64,000 bases of DNA from Paenibacillus alvei DSM 29. Its GTDB lineage: Bacteria; Bacillota; Bacilli; Paenibacillales; Paenibacillaceae. Every line of letters begins with the position of its first letter. The stretch's first letter is position 1. The stretch covers positions 62,001-126,000 of the forward strand of contig NZ_AMBZ01000003.1 of NCBI RefSeq assembly GCF_000293805.1. Direction: 5' to 3'. Below, piece by piece: positions 8,880 to 18,429 of the stretch. Below the pieces are notes generated by a model. It was not told the origin of the DNA. It saw nothing but the letters and a program-made list of their open reading frames with translations, and ran no database searches. Both the position numbers and the translations under genes were made by a program.

Positions 8880-9135
8880 GCGAAGAATTGTTGAAAATCA
8901 ACCGTTGTTTCGGCACGTTGATAGATAGGCAAATAAGATAAAGGAACCTAAACAGGGTATTTCGTAATTTGGTATCATTTTTACATCCTCGTATAAGAAA
9001 ATATCCCAAGATTTGCGATTCTCGTCATATTTGACCGAGGTACGCCTTCTCATTTCCTGGTACCAGGGGAAAAGGTTCAAAACTATTACCGAGCTGTTTC
9101 GCATTCTTTACATAGGTCTCCCAAGCATTGTTCAT
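8880..9135 (-). pseudogene. Degenerate cytochrome P450 N-terminal fragment
   Basis: After an AGGAGGAG ribosome site, an ATG at 9135 starts MNNAWETYVKNAKQLGNSFEPFP and then loses frame at a run of four C. With three C it would continue as FPWYQEMRRRTSVKYDE and then SWDIFLYEDVK, a pattern typical of the N-terminus of bacterial class I P450 enzymes. Further on, another frame shows TKLRNTLF, which resembles the HTKLRN segment that normally lies well downstream in P450s, so an internal deletion is also likely. The heme-binding cysteine region is absent. It is a relic rather than a working gene, and its neighbour is a LoaP-type regulator. Confidence 0.5.
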
Positions 9136-9304
9136 TGGCATGCACTCCTCCTAACATATACTTTATTCACTTAGAGTACTACTATATACTATTTTTACAT
9201 AGATTTATTACCTACCTTCTAGGTTGTCAGGGATTTGCAAAATAAGGAATATTATTGAGTTCGTTGTGGTAAAATTGGGCACGGACGAAAGGAGGAGAGC
9301 CACA

Positions 9305-10174
9305 ATGCTTGCTAGGTGGATAGAAATGATAGATAGCCTAAATCCGTGGCTGATTGGCTTTGTAGGAAGTGCTGTCGTTGCGGGAGCTGCACTTTGGAAG
9401 CGTGCCTTGACACGATCCGGGGCAGCAGCCGCTGTGGTCATGGGAACAATTTATTATGGAAGCGGCAACGTAGTCTGGTTTGGGTTGCTGCTTGCCTTTT
9501 TCATCACGTCGACCTTCTGGTCGAAATGGAAAAAGCGGAAGAAATCCCACCTTGATCATATTTATGAAAAAACAGGTGAACGCGATGCTGGTCAGGTATT
9601 TGCAAATGGCGGGATTGGCATGCTGCTTTGTATGGCGAATGCAATATGGCCAAGCTCTGTATGGCTGTGGCTGTTCATCGGGGTGATGGCGACAGTCAAT
9701 GCGGATACATGGGCAACGGAAATTGGCAGTTTGAGCAAGCGGCTGCCTCGCTCACTGCTGAACGGGAAGCAGGTAGCGGCCGGTACGTCTGGGGCGATAT
9801 CGCCGCTTGGCACGTCCGCTTCAGTGGCGGGAGCACTTACGATAGGCTTTGCGGCAGTCGGTTTGATGGTGCTGCAGGATTTAGTGGCAACTCATCCGGC
9901 AGGTGACGGATTGAGCTGGATCACTCTCCTTATTGTGATCGTTGCTGCGACAATTGGCGGAACAGTGGGAGCATTGTTTGATTCCCTGCTGGGTGCCACT
10001 GTGCAGGCAGGGTATCAATGCAGAACTTGTGGAGTATCCACGGAGCGGTTATTGCACTGCGCAGCAGCGACGAATCATATTCGCGGCCTCGCTTGGTTAA
10101 ATAATGATCGTGTCAACTTGCTTGCTTCATGTATCGGCGGAATTGTCTCACTTCTTGTCGCTCTGCTTCTGTAG
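9305..10174 (+). CDS. DUF92 integral membrane protein
   Basis: The protein has about 289 residues, nearly all in hydrophobic segments, with the DUF92 hallmark regions NGGIGMLLCMANA, TVNADTWATEIG and GTSGAISPLGTSASVAG. DUF92 proteins are widespread in bacteria and archaea. The plant relative VTE6 is a phytyl-phosphate kinase, which hints at a prenyl-phosphate or lipid-related role, unproven in bacteria. The ATG at 9305 follows GAAAGGAGGAGAG and is a better start than the upstream in-frame codons. It is transcribed away from the P450 relic and is followed by a TetR regulator with its own promoter. Confidence 0.85.
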   Translation: MLARWIEMIDSLNPWLIGFVGSAVVAGAALWKRALTRSGAAAAVVMGTIYYGSGNVVWFGLLLAFFITSTFWSKWKKRKKSHLDHIYEKTGERDAGQVFANGGIGMLLCMANAIWPSSVWLWLFIGVMATVNADTWATEIGSLSKRLPRSLLNGKQVAAGTSGAISPLGTSASVAGALTIGFAAVGLMVLQDLVATHPAGDGLSWITLLIVIVAATIGGTVGALFDSLLGATVQAGYQCRTCGVSTERLLHCAAATNHIRGLAWLNNDRVNLLASCIGGIVSLLVALLL

Positions 10175-10209
10175 TCGGAAAGAGAGCTTGAATTGTCACG
10201 CAATTGAAA

Positions 10210-10238
10210 TCGACAACATTCCTGACTCATGTTATAGT
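10210..10238 (+). promoter_or_regulatory. Sigma-A-type promoter for the TetR regulator
   Basis: TCGACA (10210-10215) and TATAGT (10233-10238) are separated by 17 bases, and the GTG start lies about 55 bases downstream. Confidence 0.5.
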
Positions 10239-10293
10239 CGAAGCAGAATGTTAGTCTATTTGTTGGGCAGCAGTGTACAAGGAGGTGAACCGA

Positions 10294-10875
10294 GTGAGTT
10301 ATGGACAGAGTGACAAGCTGCAGCTAATTATGAACGCAGCTTATGAACTCTTCGGTTCTAATGGTTTTTATGAAACGAAAATGTCGGAAATAGCTGACAA
10401 GGCTGGCATAGCCAAAGGAACGCTATATTTATATTTCGAGAGCAAAGAGCAGCTATTTGCGGCTATAATTATGCGCAGCTTCGAGCAGTTTCTGCAGGAG
10501 CTGGATCAAGGGCTTCTTGAGCGTGACACCTTCGAAGGAAGTCTTACCTTCATAGCTGAACATCATTTGGAGCATTATTACAAGCGCAGGGAATATACGA
10601 AGCTGTTCTTCAAAGCGCCGAATAAGGATCCGGAAATGATGGGAGCGCTGTGCAATTTCATGCAAAGCTATGTGCAGCGGATTGCAAGTACAATGGAGAA
10701 CTTTGATCTACCAGATCCCCTACTTCACGCCAAATCCTTTATCGGGATGCTTGATATGCTCAAGATGGACATTTTATTTGATCCGACCTTCTCCATTCAT
10801 GATTTGCGGCGGCGAATTCAATTCGCATCCGAATTATTTCAGAATGGATGTAAGCAAGGCATGCCGCTCTCTTAG
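10294..10875 (+). CDS. TetR/AcrR family transcriptional regulator
   Basis: The 193-residue protein has an N-terminal helix-turn-helix (IMNAAYELFGSNGFYETKMS, then IADKAGIAKGTLYLYF) typical of TetR repressors and a variable C-terminal ligand domain. The start is a GTG at 10294, placed six bases after a strong AAGGAGGTG. The earlier in-frame GTG at 10273 lacks a ribosome site. No target transporter is adjacent on the same strand, and the downstream gene is an ABC-F ATPase. The ligand cannot be deduced. Confidence 0.9.
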   Translation: MSYGQSDKLQLIMNAAYELFGSNGFYETKMSEIADKAGIAKGTLYLYFESKEQLFAAIIMRSFEQFLQELDQGLLERDTFEGSLTFIAEHHLEHYYKRREYTKLFFKAPNKDPEMMGALCNFMQSYVQRIASTMENFDLPDPLLHAKSFIGMLDMLKMDILFDPTFSIHDLRRRIQFASELFQNGCKQGMPLS

Positions 10876-10896
10876 CTGCATGAATGTTTTATTCAG

Positions 10897-10927
10897 AAGG
10901 GGAACCGATACAATGGTTCTCCTTTTT
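10897..10927 (+). terminator. Intrinsic terminator after the TetR gene
   Basis: The stem aaggggaacc / ggttctcctt, with one G-U pair and an eight-base loop, is followed by T residues. Confidence 0.75.
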
Positions 10928-11147
10928 CGATGATGGAAAGTGGAAACGAAGGGGCACATTAGTGACCCCTTCGTTCTTTTGCAGTTTGTATTCACCTGAA
11001 TGGACAAGATCTGTGCATATAAGCTATCGTCTATTGTCAATGAAATGTTATGATAAGGAATAGGTAAAGAAGTAGATTGGAGATGCAGTTGGATTGCGCT
11101 GCAACTTCGTTATAGATGGGTTGAGCTTGATTGGAGGAACGGAAATC

Positions 11148-13076
11148 ATGCATGTAATGACGATCGAACAATTAGGTAAAAGTTATGGGGATAAAACGCT
11201 GTTTAAAGATGTATCATTTGGAATCGAAGCGGGAGATCGTATCGGTATCGTAGGCGTGAATGGTACAGGTAAATCTACGTTCCTTCGTACGATTATGGGC
11301 TTGGAGCCGATAGAAGAAGGTAAGATTATGGTTGGAAACCGTGTTCGCGTGCAATATGTGCCGCAGGAGCCGGAATATGATCCTAACGCTACTGTTTTGG
11401 ATCAGGTGATGGGCGGGGATGCTCCTGAAATGGTTGCCATTCGAACATATACCGAGAGCTTGGAATCGGCCGCAGCTCATCCCAATGATGAGCAAGTCCA
11501 GCAAAGACTTGTACGAGCTAGCGATGATATGGATCGTCTTCAGGCTTGGCAGCTCGAGAGCGATGCCAAGACAATTCTGTCCAAACTTGGCATTCATCGC
11601 TTTGACGCCCGTATGGGTGATTTGTCAGGCGGTCAGCGCAAGCGTGTAGCGCTTGCCTCAGCACTGATTCACCCTTCGGACTTGCTGATGTTGGATGAAC
11701 CGACGAACCATATCGATAATGATACTGTTGCATGGCTGGAGACATTGCTCCAAAAGCGCAGTGGTGCATTAATCATGATTACGCACGATCGCTACTTCCT
11801 AGATCGCGTAGCCAATCGTATGATCGAGCTGGATCAAGGTCGCGCTTACTTCTATGAAGCCAATTATACGCGCTTCTTAGAGTTAAAAGCAGATCGGGAG
11901 GCGCGTGAAGCTGCGTCAGAGGATAAGCGTCAGAATTTGCTGCGAAATGAGCTGGCTTGGATTCGGCGCGGGGCGCAAGCAAGATCTACGAAACAAAAGG
12001 CGCGGATTCAACGCTTCGAGGAATTGCAGACAAATAACCCGCTTGCGAAAAATGGACAAGTGGAAATCTCCGCAATGTCTGCGCGCCTAGGAAAGAAAAT
12101 TATGGAACTGGATGCTCTTGGATGCTCGATTGATGGTCGTGAGCTGTTCAGGGATCTTAGCTATATTACTGTACCGGAGGATCGTATAGGCATCATTGGG
12201 CCGAACGGGAGCGGAAAATCGACACTGCTTCGTGTCATTGCAGGCATGCGCGAGCCGCAACAAGGATCCATCGTGTTAGGGCCAACGGTTCGCATTGGAT
12301 TTTTCACACAGGAACATGAAGAAATGGATGAGTCGCTCCGTGTCATTGAGTATATACGCGAGGGAGCAGAAACCGTTAAGACTGCTGAAGGGCATACAGT
12401 AACGGCTGCACAAATGTTGGAGCGCTTCATGTTCAGCCCAACGATGCAGTGGACTTTGATTGGCAAGCTGTCAGGCGGAGAGAAACGGCGGCTTCAGTTG
12501 CTTCGAATCTTGATGGAAGCCCCAAATGTTTTGCTGCTTGATGAGCCAACCAATGACCTGGATGTACAGACGCTTGCAGTGCTGGAGCAGTATTTGGATG
12601 ATTTCCCCGGCGTTGTCATCACGGTATCTCATGATCGTTACTTCTTGGATCGTGTAGCAGAACGTATCTGGTCATTTGAAAATGGTCATGTCAACCAGCA
12701 TGTCGGCAATTATTCAGAATATATGGAGTGGCAATCCAAGCATGGAAATTCGACAAATTCGGAAAGCAGCGTAATTCAATCCAAGGTAGCGACTGATGCC
12801 ACAGAGCCTGGCGGCAAACCAGAACGCAAGCCTAAGCTCAAAATGTCATACAAAGAAGAACGTGAGTATGAACAGATTGAAGAACGCATTATGGAAGCGG
12901 AGAGCAATATTGAACGAATCCAGCAGGATATGGAGCAGGCGTTCAATGATTCTGTACGCTTGCAGGAGCTGATGAAGGAAGATGCCGAAGCCCAGAAGCT
13001 GTTAGAGCATTTGATGGAGCGATGGACCTATTTGAGTGAGCTTGCCGAGCAAATTGAGGCGGAGAAATCAAAGTAA
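11148..13076 (+). CDS. yfmR: ABC-F ATPase, YfmR/Uup type translation factor
   Basis: The 642-residue soluble protein has two ABC ATPase domains and no membrane segments. Walker A motifs are GVNGTGKST and GPNGSGKST. Signature motifs are LSGGQRKRVALA and LSGGEKRRLQLL, with Walker B DEPTNHID and DEPTNDLD. The linker between the domains holds LAWIRRGAQARSTKQKARI, the P-site tRNA interaction motif region. A charged coiled coil fills the last 80 or so residues, which identifies the Uup/YfmR group. Such proteins act on ribosomes stalled during translation, and YfmR backs up EF-P at proline stretches in Bacillus. The ATG at 11148 follows TTGGAGGAACGG. An earlier in-frame codon at 11094 adds a non-conserved extension. 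Confidence 0.93.
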   Translation: MHVMTIEQLGKSYGDKTLFKDVSFGIEAGDRIGIVGVNGTGKSTFLRTIMGLEPIEEGKIMVGNRVRVQYVPQEPEYDPNATVLDQVMGGDAPEMVAIRTYTESLESAAAHPNDEQVQQRLVRASDDMDRLQAWQLESDAKTILSKLGIHRFDARMGDLSGGQRKRVALASALIHPSDLLMLDEPTNHIDNDTVAWLETLLQKRSGALIMITHDRYFLDRVANRMIELDQGRAYFYEANYTRFLELKADREAREAASEDKRQNLLRNELAWIRRGAQARSTKQKARIQRFEELQTNNPLAKNGQVEISAMSARLGKKIMELDALGCSIDGRELFRDLSYITVPEDRIGIIGPNGSGKSTLLRVIAGMREPQQGSIVLGPTVRIGFFTQEHEEMDESLRVIEYIREGAETVKTAEGHTVTAAQMLERFMFSPTMQWTLIGKLSGGEKRRLQLLRILMEAPNVLLLDEPTNDLDVQTLAVLEQYLDDFPGVVITVSHDRYFLDRVAERIWSFENGHVNQHVGNYSEYMEWQSKHGNSTNSESSVIQSKVATDATEPGGKPERKPKLKMSYKEEREYEQIEERIMEAESNIERIQQDMEQAFNDSVRLQELMKEDAEAQKLLEHLMERWTYLSELAEQIEAEKSK

Positions 13077-13158
13077 CATTAGTGACATATGAGTTGACAT
13101 GAAAGTATGAACGATACAGCTAATGAATAACAGCGATGTGAGGGGAAGCGTTCGTATT

Positions 13159-13686
13159 ATGGGGAAGTATGAACCGGTATCACAAGATATTGTTATTTAT
13201 CCTAGTAAGCGAAAATTAATCTTATTATGTCTATGTTCTCTCATTTTCATTGCAATTGGAACAGCACTGTTAGGAACGGATAAAGGGATTTATGTAATCC
13301 TTGGAGCGATAAGCATTGCATTTTTTGGACTTGGCTGTCTGTACAGCATGTACCGCATGCTCATTCCTAAACCTGCAGTAATCCTGACAGTGGAAGGATT
13401 CTATGATCAAGCTTCGCTTGGGGCGGCGGGGAAAGTGTTTTGGTCGGAAGTTGAGGAGATTAAGATTTATGAGATGATGGGGCAGACTTTTCTTGGTGTG
13501 AGGGTAGTGAATCCAGATCAGTTCCTAGCTCGCTGCCCAGGATGGAAGCGTTCAGCTATGTCAGCAAATCAGGCATTTGTGGATACACAGATTAACATTC
13601 CTAAGATTGGAATACGTGGCTCGATTGAGCAGCTTGCACAGGATATGCATGTGCGCTGGGAGCAAGAGAAACTGAATCAGCACTAA
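13159..13686 (+). CDS. STM3941-like membrane protein of unknown function
   Basis: The 175-residue protein has two membrane segments near residues 20-40 and 44-66, followed by a soluble domain with a beta-rich, PH-like pattern (PAVILTVEGFYDQAS, EVEEIKIYEMMG, ISIxxPxI-like end). This layout resembles STM3941-family proteins. The ATG at 13159 begins MGKYEPVSQ and matches the usual short N-terminus. An upstream in-frame ATG (13123) has no ribosome site, and the GTGAGGGG between them could serve the downstream start at long spacing. Function is unknown, and the gene stands alone between two terminator-like structures. Confidence 0.75.
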   Translation: MGKYEPVSQDIVIYPSKRKLILLCLCSLIFIAIGTALLGTDKGIYVILGAISIAFFGLGCLYSMYRMLIPKPAVILTVEGFYDQASLGAAGKVFWSEVEEIKIYEMMGQTFLGVRVVNPDQFLARCPGWKRSAMSANQAFVDTQINIPKIGIRGSIEQLAQDMHVRWEQEKLNQH

Positions 13687-13689
13687 TAT

Positions 13690-13784
13690 AAAGAGCAGGA
13701 AATCTTACTTGAACTGTACCTCCAATCGCTAGATGGTGTCTAACAATTGGGGGGCAGTTCAACTTGGTTCCTGCTCTTTTTCTA
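13690..13784. terminator. Long imperfect palindrome acting as a terminator between convergent genes
   Basis: Outer arms aaagagcaggaa / ttcctgctcttt and inner arms ttgaactg / cagttcaa form a long imperfect hairpin over about 95 bases, ending in a T-run on the plus strand. It separates two convergent genes and could stop transcription from both sides. Confidence 0.65.
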
Positions 13785-13858
13785 TGATTTGCTGCTTATC
13801 AAATCATGAATGACGAAAGTGCTTGCTATCTATATATCTATCCAAAGCCAATACCATT

Positions 13859-14872
13859 CTACTCATTGTCACCTATCTTTACGATGGCACGACCATGCGA
13901 TTTGCCATGAAGAAGCTCAGTGACATAGGCAGGGACTTCTGACAACTGCAATTCACGTATCCAATTCGGGGTATCGATGAATGACTTCCACTGTTTTCCG
14001 ATTCGCGACCATAAACGCATACGATCCTCATTCGAGACGAATACCGAATCGATGCCGTACAAGGTTGCACCTCTCAAAATGAAAGGAAAGACAGAAGCAG
14101 GTAATGCCCCGCCTGCGGTCATCCCGGCTGCAGCTACAGCTCCGCCATAATGCAGAGAAGACAGGACAGAGGCAAGGATAGCCCCGCCGCATACGTCGAT
14201 TGCACCTGCCCAGCGCTGCTTATCGAGCGGCCTTGGCCGCTCAGGCAGAAGCTCTCTGCGTGCGACAATGTGCTTGGCGCCAAGCGTATAAAGCAGTTCT
14301 TCATATTGTGCCTTGCCTGTTGAGGCGACAACCTCATACCCCAGATTGGCAAGCATGGATACGGCAATAGAACCTACGCCTCCCGTTGCGCCGGTTACGA
14401 GAATAGGCCCTTGCTCAGGTGTTATTCCGTGGCGTTCCAAGCGTTCAACGGCGAGTGCAGCCGTTAGACCTGCTGTACCGAAAATCATGGCTTCCCGCAG
14501 ACTGAGCGAATCTGGTAGCGGAACGATCCACTCGGCAGGGACACGGACAATTTCACTGAGCCCTCCCGTATGGGTCACTCCCAGCCCATAACCCGTTACA
14601 AGCACACGCTGGCCTGGCGAGTATCGTTCATCCTCAGACTGCATAACGACACCAGACATATCAATCCCTGGAATGAAGGGATATGACTTAACGATGTTGC
14701 CTGTAGGCGAGCAGGCAAGTGCATCTTTGTAGTTTAAACCTGAATAAGCAGTGCGAATTGTTACTGTGCCCGCTGATAGTTGATCCGGTGTACATGGCTG
14801 AACTTGTATATCTAATGCTCCGTCTGACTGTTGTTGAATCCATAACGCTGAAAATTGCTGTTGCTGTAGCAT
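13859..14872 (-). CDS. MDR-superfamily quinone oxidoreductase / acrylyl-CoA reductase-like (YhdH/YhfP group)
   Basis: The 337-residue protein has an N-terminal GroES-like fold with RTAYSGLNYKDALA and PFIPGIDMSGVV, and a nucleotide-binding fold with ILVTGATGGVGSIAVSMLA around residues 155-175. The zinc ligands of alcohol dehydrogenases are absent, which places it with NADPH-dependent quinone oxidoreductases and AcuI-type acrylyl-CoA reductases (YhdH/YhfP). The physiological substrate is not evident. The gene is transcribed alone on the minus strand with a GGGAGG site before the ATG at 14872. Confidence 0.9.
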   Translation of the reverse strand: MLQQQQFSALWIQQQSDGALDIQVQPCTPDQLSAGTVTIRTAYSGLNYKDALACSPTGNIVKSYPFIPGIDMSGVVMQSEDERYSPGQRVLVTGYGLGVTHTGGLSEIVRVPAEWIVPLPDSLSLREAMIFGTAGLTAALAVERLERHGITPEQGPILVTGATGGVGSIAVSMLANLGYEVVASTGKAQYEELLYTLGAKHIVARRELLPERPRPLDKQRWAGAIDVCGGAILASVLSSLHYGGAVAAAGMTAGGALPASVFPFILRGATLYGIDSVFVSNEDRMRLWSRIGKQWKSFIDTPNWIRELQLSEVPAYVTELLHGKSHGRAIVKIGDNE

Positions 14873-14994
14873 CTACCTTCGAGCCTCCCTTCTTATTCAC
14901 TGTTGCACAAGCTAAGATATGTGGAAGATAGGACAAAATCACTCCCATTAGGGAATAAAGTGATTAACAGCATTAATTATATCTGTTCTTGCTC

Positions 14995-16080
14995 TTATTC
15001 CTCTGTGATGTATGCTGCAATCAAGCGTGCTGTGTTCATAACTGCACGTTGATGAGTGCGTTCCATCGCATGTGAGGCATGAACACCTGGACCAATTAGC
15101 GCAGCTCGAATGTTGTTGCCTCCGCGAAGTGCCGCAGATGCATCTGAACCGTAGTGTGGGTAAACATCGACTGCGTGTTCGATCCCTTCACGTTCTGCAA
15201 GTGCAATCAGTTGGCCTGTCATCATATAATCATACGGACCGGATGAATCTTTCGCACAAATCGACACGTCTGTTTCTTTACATGACAAATCATCCCCCAT
15301 AGCACCCATATCAACGGCAAGCAATTCTGTTATTTCCTGGGGAATGAATGACGCTCCATGTCCGATTTCTTCATAATTTGTAATAAAAATGACAATATCA
15401 TGCATTGGCTGCCAAGCATGGCGTTTCATGCTTTCCAGCAATCCGAATAATGCAGCTACACTAGCCTTATCATCTAGGTGGCGAGACTTAATTAAACCGT
15501 TTGGCAGGTGTACGGGACGCGCATCAAAGGAAACGTAATCTCCTGTACGGATGCCAAGCGCTTCGGTATCCTTCTTAGAGTGCACAAGCTCATCAATTCG
15601 TACAATCATATTTTTCTCTTCGCGTGCGTATTCTCTTGCATCGCTGTATACGTGAACAGAAGGATGATTCGTCATAATTGTACCTGTATATGTATGACCG
15701 CTGCGAGTATGAATTTGGCAGTATTCGTTTTCCATCGAGCCAGACATATACCCGCCAAGGGAAGTTAAGCGCAATGTTCCGTCAGTATGTATCGAACGTA
15801 CCATAGCTCCGAGTGTGTCTACATGGGCGGATAATCCAATGACTTTTTTCGAGCTGCGATTCGTACCGGCTACCTTAATGACGCCACAGCCTTTTTGCGT
15901 CAGCTCAAATGAATATCCTAGCTGTTCTGCTTCTTGTCCAATCCGGTTCATAATATGGTGGGTATAGCCTGTCGGACTTGGACTTGATAGCAGTTCCAGC
16001 AGGAAGGCTGTTACATAGGTTTCGTCAATTATTGCATGAAATGGTTCAGGTGCGATTGTTGGATATGCAGATGTGGTCAT
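14995..16080 (-). CDS. M42-family metallo-aminopeptidase
   Basis: The 361-residue protein is of the M42 glutamyl aminopeptidase/endoglucanase-like group (YsdC, YhfE, CelM), cytosolic two-metal peptidases that form large tetrahedral assemblies. Ligand motifs are visible: HVDTLG, RHLDDKASVAALFGLL, TNYEEIGHGAS with the catalytic glutamate pair, AVDMGAMGDD and the C-terminal GVHASHAMERTH. The start ATG at 16080 follows GAGGAGGAACG. The next gene upstream on the same strand (LapA-like) ends 66 bases earlier, so both may share a transcript. Confidence 0.93.
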   Translation of the reverse strand: MTTSAYPTIAPEPFHAIIDETYVTAFLLELLSSPSPTGYTHHIMNRIGQEAEQLGYSFELTQKGCGVIKVAGTNRSSKKVIGLSAHVDTLGAMVRSIHTDGTLRLTSLGGYMSGSMENEYCQIHTRSGHTYTGTIMTNHPSVHVYSDAREYAREEKNMIVRIDELVHSKKDTEALGIRTGDYVSFDARPVHLPNGLIKSRHLDDKASVAALFGLLESMKRHAWQPMHDIVIFITNYEEIGHGASFIPQEITELLAVDMGAMGDDLSCKETDVSICAKDSSGPYDYMMTGQLIALAEREGIEHAVDVYPHYGSDASAALRGGNNIRAALIGPGVHASHAMERTHQRAVMNTARLIAAYITEE

Positions 16081-16146
16081 AGGTTACGTTCCTCCTCAAA
16101 ATCGTTTGTCCGTATATGTATCGTGCATGTGTTGGTGCCATCTTGC

Positions 16147-16527
16147 TTAATGCTCAGTCTTATTAACGCTGGATGTTGTTGTGAAGCCGGTGAGATCTTC
16201 AGTTGAAGGTTCTCCGTTAGGAAGTAAACCTTCTTGGTCACTTAGAGATTCATGGCTCTCTAGCATAGATGAGCCCTCCCCAGTAAGCTGCGCAAGCTGA
16301 AGCTCCAATTGCTTAATCTTCTTCTGGGAACGGAACTGTAAGTAAATGCTGTATGAGCCTACAATTACTGCGCCTAGCAGCGTGCAGCCCAAAATAAGTA
16401 GAATAAGCGGTACATCGAATGTGCCAAACAGCAGGTTAACTTGAACTGGATTTACATTGATAACGGCAAATATCGCTGTAATCAGCGCAAAAATGAGCCC
16501 TGCCAGCAAGGACCATTGAATTCGCAT
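16147..16527 (-). CDS. LapA-domain small membrane protein
   Basis: The 126-residue protein has two membrane helices at about residues 5-25 and 38-62, followed by a charged cytosolic coiled coil (SQKKIKQLELQLAQL) and a polar tail. This is the layout of LapA-domain (former DUF1049) proteins. In Gram-negatives LapA takes part in LPS assembly, while in Firmicutes the role is unknown. The start codon follows AAGGAGGCTACC. Confidence 0.85.
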   Translation of the reverse strand: MRIQWSLLAGLIFALITAIFAVINVNPVQVNLLFGTFDVPLILLILGCTLLGAVIVGSYSIYLQFRSQKKIKQLELQLAQLTGEGSSMLESHESLSDQEGLLPNGEPSTEDLTGFTTTSSVNKTEH

Positions 16528-16713
16528 TGCAGGTAGCCTCCTTACCTTTATTTTATGTATCTAATCTCAGTATAATGTTCGACTTCATTCGCCACAAGTT
16601 GAATGGTTTCTCCATTTTAAATTCTTTATTGTGGAATTAATATTCATAATAGAGGGTTGCCATGGTATGATCATGGAAAGGGGTTATTTGGAAATGGTAA
16701 GGGAGGGATATTC

Positions 16714-18315
16714 ATGAATACGATGAAGTCAGACGTTGTGATTATCGGCGGCGGACTTGGGGGAACACTGGCAGCGTGGACATTGATCAATCGCGGCCTG
16801 CGAGTAATCATGACAGAGGAGACGGACTGGATAGGCGGACAGCTTACAAGTCAGGCTGTTCCACCAGATGAGCATCCATGGATTGAACAAACAGGCTGTA
16901 CTGCTGCTTACCGAACATTCCGCAATCAAATCCGCAGTCACTATGCTTCATTAGTGAAGCCGGAGCTGCTGCAGGATCGATACGCCTATGACAATACATT
17001 CAATCCAGGCAATGGATGGGTGAGCCGGCTATGCCATGAGCCGAATGTAGCACATCATTTATTGCTGTCATGGCTTCGTCCGCATGTAGAAGAAGGGCGA
17101 TTGCAGATTCTGTATCATACGGTACCCATTCATGCGGATACACATGGGGATGCGGTAACGAAGATTGTGGTTCAAAATCGGATTACGCTTGAGAAGTCGG
17201 TACTTACAGGCGCTTATTATGTGGATGCAACCGAATGCGGAGATGTGCTGCCATTGGCAGGAATTGAATACGTGGTTGGGGCAGAGTCACGTGCAGTGAC
17301 AGGGGAGCCTCACGCGTTGGAGGAAGCGGATCCAGCTGATTTGCAAGCGTTTACGGTTGTGATGTCCCTAGAGAAGCTGGATGCGGAGGCTGCTGCGAAC
17401 AATAAGCCGATCCCTAGACCGGACAGTTACGAACGATGGAGGAGCTTTCATCATGAGGGATCGCCTTATCCACTGCTTAGCTGGTGGGATACGAAGCCAA
17501 ATGCGACTCATGAATTTCGCAAGTTCATCTGCTTGCCTAACGATGTAGACCCAATGCCCCTATGGACTTATCGCCGTACAATTGATGCCTCGCAGTTCCA
17601 GGGTGGAATGTATTCTGGAGATTTGTCTTTAATCAACTGGCCGCAAAATGACTACTCGATTGCATCTCCCGTTGAAATGAGCTATGAGGAACGGGATGCG
17701 CTCATCGCGGAAGCAAGGCAGTTGAGCTTGTCTCTGCTCTATTGGCTTCAGACAGAGGCGCCTCGTGAGGATGGGGGAGCAGGTTACCCTGAATTTCGCT
17801 TATACGGTCCATCTGTCGGTACAGAGGATGGTCTCGCCAAGTCGGCCTATATTCGTGAATCGAGAAGAATCCAAGCGATGTATACGATTACGGAGCAGGA
17901 TGTCAGTAAAGAGCTTCGCAAAGCGCAGGGCTTGGGCATACGCCGATATGAGGACAGTGTGGGAGTGGGGAGCTACTCCATGGATTTACACACAACAACA
18001 AAGACCGGAAGAAGCTGCTACATTCCAACAATGCCTTATGAAATACCACTTAGTGCCTTGATCCCTAAGCGGGTAATCAATGTTCTGCCTGCCTGCAAAA
18101 ATATCGGTACGACCCAGCTTACCAATGGATGTTATCGTCTCCATCCAACCGAATGGAATATAGGAGAGGCAGTCGGCCATCTGATCGCTTATTCCATCGC
18201 ACAGGGTGTCATTCCACGCAGCGTCTATGAAGATAAGCAGCATTTGAAGGCATATCAATCTGAGCTGGATGCGGCGGGTGTGCAGCGTTGCTGGCCGTTT
18301 GACGGGGTGGAGTAA
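16714..18315 (+). CDS. FAD-dependent oxidoreductase (FAD_oxidored family)
   Basis: The 533-residue protein starts with a dinucleotide-binding fold (DVVIIGGGLGGTLAAWTL, residues 5-22) and the FAD-contact segment WIGGQLTSQAVPPDEHPW. It continues with YYVDATECGDVLPLAG and ends in IGTTQLTNGCYRLHPTEWNIGEAVG. This set is typical of the FAD_oxidored family found next to carbohydrate-use genes or alone, with unknown substrate. There is no signal peptide. The ATG at 16714 follows AGGGAGGG and is preferred over an in-frame codon at 16657, whose extension is not conserved in character. A bidirectional terminator follows. Confidence 0.88.
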   Translation: MNTMKSDVVIIGGGLGGTLAAWTLINRGLRVIMTEETDWIGGQLTSQAVPPDEHPWIEQTGCTAAYRTFRNQIRSHYASLVKPELLQDRYAYDNTFNPGNGWVSRLCHEPNVAHHLLLSWLRPHVEEGRLQILYHTVPIHADTHGDAVTKIVVQNRITLEKSVLTGAYYVDATECGDVLPLAGIEYVVGAESRAVTGEPHALEEADPADLQAFTVVMSLEKLDAEAAANNKPIPRPDSYERWRSFHHEGSPYPLLSWWDTKPNATHEFRKFICLPNDVDPMPLWTYRRTIDASQFQGGMYSGDLSLINWPQNDYSIASPVEMSYEERDALIAEARQLSLSLLYWLQTEAPREDGGAGYPEFRLYGPSVGTEDGLAKSAYIRESRRIQAMYTITEQDVSKELRKAQGLGIRRYEDSVGVGSYSMDLHTTTKTGRSCYIPTMPYEIPLSALIPKRVINVLPACKNIGTTQLTNGCYRLHPTEWNIGEAVGHLIAYSIAQGVIPRSVYEDKQHLKAYQSELDAAGVQRCWPFDGVE

Positions 18316-18378
18316 CTAGAGTGAAGAATAGTGATGATGCCACTTTTATGGATGCTCATCAATCGACTTTGCAAGACT

Positions 18379-18425
18379 AAAAAGACGCTCGGCAGTCAAG
18401 AAAGCAGACTGTCGAGCGTCTTTTT
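18379..18425. terminator. Bidirectional terminator between convergent genes
   Basis: A long stem (aaaaagacgctcg / cgagcgtcttttt plus inner gcagtc/gactgt) lies between the FAD oxidoreductase and oligoendopeptidase genes, with T-runs on both strands. Confidence 0.9.
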
Positions 18426-18429
18426 ACAT

